Shown here: piece after piece, positions 1-8,586 of the stretch
Layout: every line of letters starts with the position of its first letter
Position numbering within the stretch: the first letter of the stretch is position 1
DNA from: Saccoglossus kowalevskii
Taxonomy: Eukaryota > Hemichordata > Enteropneusta > Harrimaniidae
Assembly (NCBI RefSeq): GCF_000003605.2
Contig: NW_003133361.1
Span: 129,520 to 159,106, forward strand
Direction: 5' to 3'
Length of the DNA stretch: 29,587 bases
Program-made: the position numbers and the translations under genes
Notes under the pieces: generated by a model
Database searches by the model: none
Told to the model about the DNA's origin: nothing
The model's input: the letters and a program-made list of their open reading frames with translations, nothing else

Positions 1-56
1 AAACAGATTAAGGGTTGACCATTTGAAATCGGGGGGGGGGGTCTTTTAACGAGCAC

Positions 57-87
<31 letters not shown>

Positions 88-1560
88 ACTTTATTTAAAG
101 AGGGTAGGCCAATATACAATAAAGTAATTTTCATTGGGCCCTCTGTAGGAACAAAATACATAATATACTCGCTATAGGCTTGAGCCATTTACAACAACTT
201 TTTCACTAAGATATATTTTGTATGTATCCAGAACCTGTGATATATTAGACGATGATTACAATTTCAAATTTTACAAGATCTTTTATTCACTAAATTTCAA
301 ACAGAGTTTTTATACCCTCCAGCACTCCCCATTTAATTGTACGTGCCCCTCCTAAGGACATCTATAGTTATCTAGAGGGGGCGTATACAAATGAATTGGG
401 CAACTGGGAGTGAGTGTTAGAGTTAGGGTTAGGGATGGGAGGTACAAAAGGGACTCTTGCCGAAATGAATACACCAAACAAACCAATGAAGGTCTTATTC
501 GCTCCCCATAATTTGAGTTGGCCCATCCCTGTTGATCTTTGTCTGTGTATGGACTTTGTTATTATGGCATGGACAGGCCAGTATTATTGAGTAAGTATAT
601 AGTTTGACAGTTTCAGACCGACTGACCAACAGTCAAATCCATTCAACTTCAATCCAAGTATACTCACAGTGTTTGCCAAGCATGACATCTAAAGTGGTAG
701 TGGCAATTTTAACCTAGAATCTATGCAGTGTTCAATTCACTACATTTTATGTTACAATGAACTCCGTATAAATTCTAGATGGAGTTTGACCCCAAAATCA
801 GGGCAAACCCTTTCTCAACAACTGTCATAAAAGACAATTAATTTTAAGTTTTAATTCAACTATTAAGTTTGTTTCTGAGAATGATTAAAAACTAAGGGGT
901 GTTGTAATCCTGATTATATACACCTGTATGTGTTATATCCATATACAAGCTTGTACATATAGGTATACATATAGTATATATGTATGTATACATATAGACA
1001 TATATGTCTAAATATGTTGCGTTTATACACAATATTAATAATAACAGATTAATATTAGGTACGACCGACTGTTGACAGTTTAATAGACACAGTATACATG
1101 TGGGTATTCATGTACAGTCAAACTTCTGTTACACTTTCCCAAGGTGATGGCCACCTTTGAGCAGTCCAAAAACAATTGAATCCGTGAGTTCCTCTTTGAC
1201 ACTGCTTGGGTCAAATGGATGAACCGATAACAATTTTTGATTTATGAAAACACTGTTGATGGGGATAATTCTATAGAAAACTTGCAGGAATATGCATAGC
1301 AGCTAGACCCAACCCCATATTTTTGAGGGACCATTTATTCTAAGAGTATGCAACTTATTATCATCATTCTTCTCTAAATCCCTAAAAACAACCAGTATTT
1401 CCTTGTGTTTTATATTACAACTGAATGTGAATATATAGTGTCTTTCCTTTCTGATCATCAATTGCTTTCAAATGTAAGATACCCTCTTTCTTGCCTACAA
1501 AATAATTTACATATGTTTTTACTACTTAGTTAATAACGTGTATTTTTCTTTAATAAACAG
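1..1560. other. Upstream region of the crotonase gene, no coding sequence recognised
   Basis: This is AT-rich sequence with a run of 11 G (31-41), an (ATTT)n tract (56-84), two TTAGGG-like units near 423-436, and an AT-rich self-complementary stretch near 910-1020 rich in 'tatacatata' words. No exon, CpG-rich promoter or conserved ORF is visible. The real promoter and first exon of the crotonase gene probably lie here or further upstream. The acceptor 'ttaataaacag' ending at 1560 marks the start of the first recognised exon. Confidence 0.6.
56..144 (-). repeat. (ATTT)n tract next to a stem-loop, possible 3' end of a minus-strand retroposon
   Basis: Read on the minus strand, a stem-loop comes first. 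Its arms are AGAGGG at 99-104 and CCCTCT at 139-144, extended by CCAAT (109-113) pairing with ATTGG (133-137). An (AAAT)n run at 84-56 follows. A structured end followed by a simple A-rich repeat is how CR1/L2-like LINEs and the SINEs using them end. No body of such an element is recognised upstream, so the assignment is tentative. Confidence 0.35.
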
Positions 1561-1593
1561 ATACGTTTTAATCGTGTGTTAAAGCCATATTTT

Positions 1594-4500
1594 ATGACAA
1601 CACTTCGAAAGATGATGATGATGACACAATCATCTATCGACCCATCTGAGTTCCAAAGTGTACAGTACACTGTCAAGGACAAAGTGGCCAATATTACATT
1701 GAATAGACCCAACAGATTGAATGGTAAAGATTGTTCTGTTTGTAGATTCTTGTTTTGACTGCCTCAAAGTATATGATTTAAATATGTTTGCATGTTTATA
1801 AGCTAAATTAACTGATTATCCATGCTAGGCATTTATTGTAGTGGTCTGATTGGGTGGTAGGGAGGGGGTAGGAGATTTCAAGCTGTTTTGCTCAAAACTT
1901 AAGTGATGCTGAAATACACAATACCTGATGGTTGCATGATGGTATGCTAACTACAAATGACAAATCTGAATTCAGTATCATTCACAGTCTATGCATGTGT
2001 TTTCTCTGGGAAAGGCAACAATGTTTTTTGTCTGGCCTGATAAACAATAACATAACTAATAACAAGTGAATTTTTGAAAATATTTATATATACATAGTGA
2101 TTCCAACTGATAACTTTAAAACATTGTGTATTTTGTTAATAGCTATTGGTATACATACACCCAAAGAAATTTACCAATCGGTATTACTGGCTAATAATGA
2201 TGAGAATGTTAAGGTGATTGTGTTATCAGGAAAGGGTAGAGCTTTTTGTTCAGGATATGATCTCATTGACTTTGCTCAATCTGAGAGAGGAACATTTGGT
2301 AAGTACATGAACAGCGCCACCTAGGGTTTTGGCTACTGAGTAGGTCTCACCCTAGAGTTAAACAGTCCATAGACGACAGTGTTCAAGTCTGACACCACAA
2401 TTGAATTTGATTTGTCTAGTAGGCAACAGATGTTGAAAGTCCCACAAATCAAACTACACCAGCAACAACCTTCCAGCTGACTGCTAACCCTAAATGTATC
2501 AGTCCACCATTCAAAACCAGCTGAATTTTAGGAGGGTATTACAAAGAATACAAATCTTGTTCATTCACCGGAGTAAACACGCGTCATTGTTACTGCAAGA
2601 GGCCTGTATCAGTGTATGGTCGAAGGGAGACAACTCGCGGTGTCTCCAATGCGGAATGTTCTTGACTCTTTTCATCAGTGCAATCGTAAAATCCGAAGTG
2701 GTTTCGAAGAGTTCGAAGTAATATGTAACGATTAACATGATTGACTGAGTTTGCTCTGACGGGCGGTGAAGAGCTTTCATTTTTCTTTTCACCAATGGCG
2801 CCATTTTATTGTTTCAATTGTTAGCTGCGTTGGATCGTTGTTTACAAGTTTCATGCAGCGATAATGGTGAAATTGGTTACACAGTCACAGTCAGCTGTGC
2901 GAGGGATCGATAAAGACATTAGGAACAAATTTCGTTGGGCTTGACAAGGAAGTGACTTTGACTATGCAAATCGGGAAGAAAGATGAAGTGGTAACTGAAA
3001 AATTGAGTGACTTCATCGGCAAGTGCAAGGGCCCGGGAAAGGCGCAGTGTCTGTATTGTAATGATTTGATCAACTGCGGTTCTCGGACCCCGGCTACTTT
3101 ACTTTCAGCTGAAAATTAAAATTCTCACTCTCATCCCTGAATGTATCAGTCCACCATTCAAAACCAGCTGACTGCTCACCCTATATGTATCAGTCCGCCA
3201 TTCAAAATCAGCTGACTGCTCACCCTATATGTATCAGTCCGCCATTCAAAACCAGCTGACTGCTCACCCTATATGTATCAGTCCGCCATTCAAAATCAGT
3301 TAGTTTTCCTTTTATTTGCATTCAAGGCTGGTATTATATTAAATAAAACAGTTTTTAATACAACCATGCCATCTCTTGTAATGTTTTTTTTTTTAATATA
3401 GAAGGATACATTTAGATTAACAATATTATAGACTCAATGAACACACAAATAGAAAGAATGAAATTTTTGTCCTAATTATAGGGAGTCAAAAAATGCCATG
3501 GGATCCGTACACTGATTACAAGGTTATGGCTTCATGTACTGAAGCGTTTATGTCACTATGGAAAAGTTACAAACCTACAGTGTGTAAGGTACATGGATTT
3601 GCAGTTGCTGGAGGTAGCGATATCGCATTGTGTTGTGATATGGTAATCATGGCGGATAATGCAAAGATAGGATACCCACCCTCAAGGTAATTTGTGCCTC
3701 CTAGTTGTACTTTGGCACAGAACAATAATTTCTCCACATCAAAAGCAGCCAAACCATCTCAAAACATACAAATGGTTTGAGGAAAGTGGACATATACATG
3801 CAACTATAGATACCAGTTTTTAAAAATTGTGTCCCAGACATTGATTAAGGCAGATAACTTTCGACCAGCCCTTTGAGAAAGTCCCTGTATTAAAGATTAT
3901 TTTCAAGTACCTTCATTCTCATTTCAAGTTAGCACTTCCTCATACAATATGATGCAGCAAAGAATTCATTATTGTTTAAATGTCAGAAAAATATAAAAAA
4001 TTATATTCTATTTGGATTTATATATGTATTTTTCCAGAGTATGGGGCTGTTCCACTCCAGCCATGTGGGTGTACAGAGTAGGTCCTGAAAAAGCCAAGAG
4101 ACTTCTGTTTACTGGTGATTTGATCACTGGTAAAGAAGCCACTGACATGGGACTTGTTTTACAGGTACTGTCTTTGTTTCACACATTATGTCTATAGTCA
4201 CATTTAAATTGCATGTAAATTTGTTGTGTGATCCACTTGAGAATAAAAACAAGATGATTGTTGAATATTCAGTGCTTGTAGATTTCATTCAATTTTAGCT
4301 TGAACATCATAAAGGATTGTTTATATTTTTATCCAATCAAAGACTGTTGATTCATTGTTATACAGAATGTAGTTTCCATCTATTACCATGTATATGCAAT
4401 TGTTTTATGATCCATTATGACAGATTGGTGAGCATTTCTCATACTGTAGAATACTTTATCTTCGCTTAGAATTGATTTCCTCTGAAGGAATGATTCAGTG

Positions 4501-6303
4501 AAAATAAAATTCAGCGAACATACTTTTTTCCTAGTTTTTACATACAGCTCATCAAAAATCAGTGAAAATAAATTGCATACAAAACATCAAAGACGTCTAT
4601 TCAGCAAAAATTAATTCCATCTAAAATAAAGTATTTTACGGTACATTAATTTGATTCCAACTTGATGCTGCAGAAGATGCAAAAAACAAAAGAATTTGTT
4701 ACTTTGGCCAATGAGGGTACTATGAGTCTGATTTAGTCATTCTGATTTCTAGTCAGTGCCAGAAGACAAGTTGGATGATGCTGTTGATAAGCTTGTACAG
4801 AGAATGGTGAATGTTCCGTCCAATCAACTATTCTTTCAAAAACAAGTTATAAACCAGGTATGTAAATATTGATTAGTGATAAAACCATTACTTTGTGCAA
4901 AGTGCATCACAATCTGATTAGCCCTTTGAATGTCATCAGTCTCTTTTTTGTAACTTTTCAGAAATAGAACCTGCAGAATTTTTTTCATGTTTCTCCAAAA
5001 ATGTTGATCAAGACCTTAATTAAAATTTATTACCTATATTAAAATTAACAAAGAAATAATAAAAAAAATGTGCAAAATATTTGTGGAGAAAAATGGCACT
5101 CAAAGGTTTAAAATCTAAGACGTTAGTATTCATGGTCTTTAACAACATATGACTGATTACCCAATCATGTTGAGACCCAATAGCCAATCAAAACTTGGGA
5201 CTAAGAAAAATATAAAGCTCATTAAATTCCCAAACACCTATTAAGGCAAAATGTCTGAAATATTGTAATACCATAGGATAGTAAGATGACTAATATTCAT
5301 TTCTATTCGGTATAAAACTTGAGATGTATGGTATAGGTATGGCATACCAGTCCTCTGCAAACTCAAAACAATCCCTTTTCACTGATTTTTTGAAATTTAC
5401 CCACTGACTTTATTTTTTAACAAGCTAATTTTAGTCCAAGAAATTAATGCCTTTCTGCATTCGATATGTTTCGTTCAGGTGGTTTCCACTGCCAAAATAC
5501 TATTTTAAAAAGTATCTGTTTTTTGTTGGTTTCACGTAAATGTGAGCTTAAAAAAGTATATCTCTTTATTTGCGAAATTCAGAAAAGACAGGCGTGTCCC
5601 ATGACCATCCATGTACCCATCCCTGGGCGTTGATCCCTGTAAACATTATAAGGAAACTCACTTAATTAATCACTTTATATTAAATATTAATCAGGCTGTG
5701 GAACAGATGGGTCTATCTTCAACACAGAGATTAGCTACATTTCTAGATGGCATGACCAGACATAGTCCAGAGGGCGTTTTGTTCCAGCAGAGAGCATATG
5801 AAGCTGGGTTTAAACAAGCTGTCAAAGAAAGAGACTCTGGGGTATGTACATTGTTCATATTGTCCACTTTACAACAAATTTTGTTTAGAACATTTTCAAA
5901 ATATTGTGGGCAGTTTATTACTAGGATCAGCAAATTTATATAGGATTGAATATTATGCGTTGATTCATCAAAATTTATAGTTCTTGTCAATTTTTTTTCT
6001 TCTGAAATTGACGAGAGCATGGTGATTAACATGCTCAGTTTATTTTAAAATTGTAAAAAAAAACAATCATGCTTCTGATTTTTTGTGAAAATTAACTTCT
6101 CTTTTGTAACCTAAAATAGTAAAAGCAGATGTTAACATTTTTCACAGACTCCTATGATGAAACCAGAAACATAAATATTTTTTCTGGACTTTAGATTTGT
6201 GTCAATATTTGTCCAGTTAAGCGTTTAACCATAGCTTACATGATTTGTATGTTTCTTTCACCAGGATGAAACTGCATGGTCTGGTCCAAACTCGAAATTA
6301 TGA
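1594..6303 (+). CDS. Peroxisomal crotonase-family protein (enoyl-CoA hydratase/isomerase-like), 7 exons
   Basis: Exons (coding part): 1594-1723, 2143-2298, 3482-3686, 4038-4164, 4753-4857, 5695-5841, 6265-6303. All introns are GT-AG and the phases match, giving 302 residues, a normal crotonase length. Seen: the N-terminal 'NRPNRLNA' (37-44), the first oxyanion-hole segment 'GRAFCSGYDL' (75-84), the second 'HGFAVAGGSDIALCCD' (133-148), then 'YPPSRVWG' and the C-terminal helices. The last three residues are SKL, a type 1 peroxisomal targeting signal. Known: crotonases bind acyl-CoA thioesters and stabilise an enolate. Aligned by eye to mitochondrial enoyl-CoA hydratase (ECHS1), the two catalytic Glu positions are Asp142 and Ser163, so plain hydratase activity is doubtful. 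The fold is certain; the reaction is not. The start is the ATG at 1594: an in-frame stop lies at 1534 and a good acceptor ends at 1560, so a non-coding first exon upstream is likely but was not found. The N-terminus (Arg/Lys/Met-rich) could act as a weak mitochondrial signal, but the SKL end argues for peroxisomes. Confidence 0.93.
2872..3118 (+). pseudogene. Decayed N-terminal fragment of a CxxC zinc-finger (BED/hAT-transposase-like) gene
   Basis: After an ATG at about 2862, one frame runs to 'NKFRWA' and a stop near 2942. A one-base shift at 'TGGGCTTGAC' lets the reading continue as 'LDKEVTLTM', then 'VTEKLSDFIGKCKGPGKAQ' and 'CLYCNDLINCGSR', up to a stop at 3116-3118. The CxxCN(x)IxxGS pattern after a 'W-L-x-K-E' stretch and 'PGKA' resembles the N-terminal zinc finger of multi-copy transposase-derived proteins common in marine invertebrates. 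No catalytic domain follows. This is a frame-broken fragment, probably of a mobile element. The family was recognised by pattern only. Confidence 0.45.
3141..3300. repeat. 44-bp tandem repeat, about 3.6 copies, with a separated copy at 2493
   Basis: Units begin 'atgtatcagtcc' at 3141, 3185, 3229 and 3273, exactly 44 bp apart. Each contains 'gccattcaaaa' and 'cagctgactgctcaccc'. A further unit lies at 2493-2524, preceded by 'ccagctgactgctaaccc' (2473-2490), about 600 bp upstream on the far side of the zinc-finger fragment. Confidence 0.9.
3687..4037. other. Crotonase intron 3
   Basis: Plain GT-AG intron of 351 bp (GTAATT to TTTCCAG). AT-rich; I see nothing specific in it. Confidence 0.7.
4444..4641. 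mobile_element. 198-bp MITE with TA flanks, copy 1 (crotonase intron 4)
   Basis: The left end is 'ctgtagaatactttat' and the right end read in reverse is 'ccgtaaaatactttat': about 21 bp of inverted repeat with four mismatches. Both ends abut TA (4442-4443 and 4642-4643), the target typical of Tc1/mariner-type transposases. The interior is AT-rich with words such as 'cagtgaaaataaa' and 'ttcagc' in both orientations. It has no coding capacity. A relative sits at 17255-17467. Confidence 0.75.
4858..5694. other. Crotonase intron 5
   Basis: GTATGT to TTAATCAG, 837 bp, AT-rich. No repeat, element or conserved coding stretch recognised. Confidence 0.65.
5842..6264. other. Crotonase intron 6
   Basis: GTATGT to TTTCACCAG, 423 bp, AT-rich. 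It separates the main crotonase body from a final exon that holds only 12 codons plus the stop, including the SKL signal. Nothing else is seen. Confidence 0.65.
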
Positions 6304-6374
6304 AATGTCCTCCAACTGACAAGATGCTTAAATCACCAGTCTTTGTGCTGTGGCACATTAAAATGATTATTTTA

Positions 6375-6380
6375 AATAAA
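6375..6380 (+). promoter_or_regulatory. Polyadenylation signal AATAAA of the crotonase gene
   Basis: A canonical AATAAA lies 71 bases after the TGA at 6301-6303. It is followed by a short (TA)n run at about 6391-6407 and T-rich sequence. This gives a 3' UTR of roughly 90-110 bases. Confidence 0.7.
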
Positions 6381-6407
6381 TACATCAGATATATATATAT
6401 ATATATA

Positions 6408-6924
6408 GTAAACTTTATTGTTGCTCCTGTTTAATTAATTACAATAATGTTGTGTACATTTCTGACAAACTAAGCAGACATAGATTACTGCTAAGGTTTG
6501 ATGAAGAGGCTCATACACTCAAAAACAAACGCGTCTTACAGACGCACATTGGATTAACTTTTAATATAGTTACAATGTGAATTAAAACATGTTCCTATAT
6601 AGGGTTGCAGTTTAATTTGAGTTTAATTAAACTGAATTAAATGCAATACAACATGGAATTGCATTTTAATTCAAGTTTTAATATCCTGTGACATGACATA
6701 GAAATGTTTGTGAAGCTTAGGTTTAGTAAAGGAGGTAGGTATGGTACAATTATATTATATAAATTGAACCATACCTTCCCCCTGAACTTGATTTGAGTTT
6801 GATTAAATATTAATATAAATTATGTAAATAGTGAGGGTCATCATAATTTCCTAACCAGTTATGCTCTAGTAATTTAGTAGAGTAGACAGTAGTTCTAAAG
6901 TATATCAAAGAAAGCTTAGAAAGA
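6408..6924. other. Intergenic sequence between the crotonase gene and a repeat element
   Basis: It contains a small perfect hairpin (GCGTC/GACGC, about 6531-6545). An AT-rich stretch at 6600-6680 has several inverted copies of 'tttaatt'-type words around 'tgcaat'. No coding sequence recognised. Confidence 0.5.
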
Positions 6925-8125
6925 ACTCCCGTGTGCTGAGAATATTGGAGACACATTAAAATTAATTCAAAATTTAAGATTTGCATTTCAAGCGAGAAGC
7001 TGAGCAACTAATATTTGTCTGCTATTTGAGATGCACAACATGAAAACAATGTGATTTACATTATCAAAATTTATTATACATACAGAAATACATTTGATTT
7101 TTTATCCATGGTTTTTAGTCTAATAAATTAGAGCACCTGTGTGATGAATTCAATTTAAATCTGTTTTTTTAAGATATCAGGAATAGGCTAATAATAGATA
7201 AACATTATGGATGTTTATCAACATGAAACTAATCACATCTGTGGACTACCTCAATGAATCATACAAATTAAGCAATTATGCAAAGATTTAGTCTGTATAT
7301 TGTTTCAGGGTGCACATGTACAAGTGATAGTACTTGAAATATCAAAAGCTAAAAATTGATTAATTATGCAAATTAGGTAATTAATATTTCACATATCTGT
7401 CTGCATTGTCCTATGTATCCAAGTTTCATTGAAATGTGATTAGTACCTGATATATCAGTGGAAAAGCCGAATATTGATTAGTCATTATCCAAATTAGGTT
7501 AATTATATGAATCAATTTTTACCCAAAACTAATCAAATCAGTACATTAGTCCAGAGCATCTATGCAACAAGTTTCATCAAAATCCAATGAATGGCTCTTT
7601 GGACATCAGTGGCTGTGTCATGGAACAGCTAAAAATTACCGGTAGCTAATTATCATGCCAATTAGGTAATTACTATATTTTTATTATCCCTGTTTACTCC
7701 ACAACATGATGACTGTGAATGTGACAGTCACAGTTAACAAGTGCGTGATTGGACAGTGGAGCGGCGACTTGAAGTCTGGGTGCGATGCAAATGTATCAAA
7801 ACAACCTTTATTGTAGCAAAACAACTTCAACAACGTTGGAAGCAATTGCTGTACATTTACCGACAATGTTGATAATAACTTGCTGTAGTGTAGCAATATT
7901 TAGTTAAACATAATCGTTCAATGAATGATGATAGTAATATGCATGGATTTCAACCAAAACTTAAGCAATTGTGCGCATTGGCCCAGAGCATCTATGCACC
8001 AATTGTCATTAAAAACCAACATATGGTTCTTGAGATATCAATGGAACTGACTGACAAACACACAAACACACACACACACAGGATAACTGCAAAGACTCCC
8101 ATTGTGTGCTTCGTACACGGGAGTC
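6925..8125. mobile_element. Non-autonomous element with degenerate tandem core and terminal hairpin
   Basis: ACTCCCGTGT at 6925-6934 is the exact reverse complement of ACACGGGAGT at 8115-8124. The right copy is also one arm of a terminal hairpin (GACTCCC 8094-8100 with GGGAGTC 8119-8125, plus GTGT/ACAC inside), preceded by a CA-rich microsatellite (about 8057-8080). The interior repeats motifs at uneven 120-170 bp spacing: 'caaattaggtaatta' near 7370, 7491 and 7660, and 'agagcatctatgcaacaag'-like near 7554 and 7986. A tandem core, microsatellite and terminal hairpin match non-autonomous Helitron-like/pearl/DINE elements of invertebrates. A less repetitive block at about 7680-7920 may be a nested insertion. 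The outer boundaries are inferred. Confidence 0.55.
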
Positions 8126-8586
8126 AAAAATTGTACTTTTTTGGCCTTGATAAAATTAAAATATAAAAGAACATTAATGTTGCTCGTCTCAAGAGGAATA
8201 TAAGATTGTAGACATGTTATGATTGAGCGTAATGTAAATCCTAACAATATCATCTGATGAGCTGGAAGTGAGAAGATACTTCTAACTAGTAAGTAAACAT
8301 CTGTCACATTATACATCACTTGGAGATGAACAATATTCCCGCCACAGACAAAACAAATGACTAATGGTATACAAGACATTTTGTTTTTGCGATAATTTCC
8401 TTGCCACAAATACTTTGATGTCAGACATCCAAGTGGTGAGCTAAGGTTACAGATGTAACATTTCATCTACCACTAAAAAATACTAATATTTATGTACACT
8501 GGTTTAAATTAATATGTATATTTTCATTGAGCCATATGGCAGTACTAACATGAATCATTCAGTTATATATGAAGAGCTGTCAAAAA
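8126..8586. other. 3' flank of the palmitoyltransferase gene
   Basis: This should hold the 3' UTR of the minus-strand ZDHHC12-like gene, whose stop codon is at 8589-8587. I found no canonical AATAAA on the minus strand in the first 100 bases (there is an ATAAAT near 8490), so the poly(A) site is not defined. No other coding sequence recognised. Confidence 0.5.

Larger units (their letters stand above)
2299..3481. other. Crotonase intron 2, with a foreign insertion
   Basis: The intron starts GTAAGT at 2299 and ends TAG at 3481. The middle part (about 2525-3130) is richer in CpG than the rest and carries the decayed zinc-finger ORF listed separately. It is bordered on both sides by copies of a 44-bp repeat. 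The first 200 bases contain a polymerase III B-box-like word (GTTCAAGTC at 2381) but no convincing tRNA-derived SINE. Confidence 0.6.

Noticed and set aside
423-436. TTAGGG-like telomere repeat
   Set aside because: Only about two units, easily due to chance.
2331-2470. Possible tRNA-derived SINE (GTTCAAGTC at 2381 with 'tggctactgagtagg' upstream)
   Set aside because: The B-box word is good, but the T-arm does not pair properly, the A-box is a poor fit, and no tail is seen.
8038-8466. 142-residue minus-strand frame
   Set aside because: It runs through the terminal hairpin and CA microsatellite of the 6925-8125 element (giving 'VCVCVCVFV') and has no recognisable domain.
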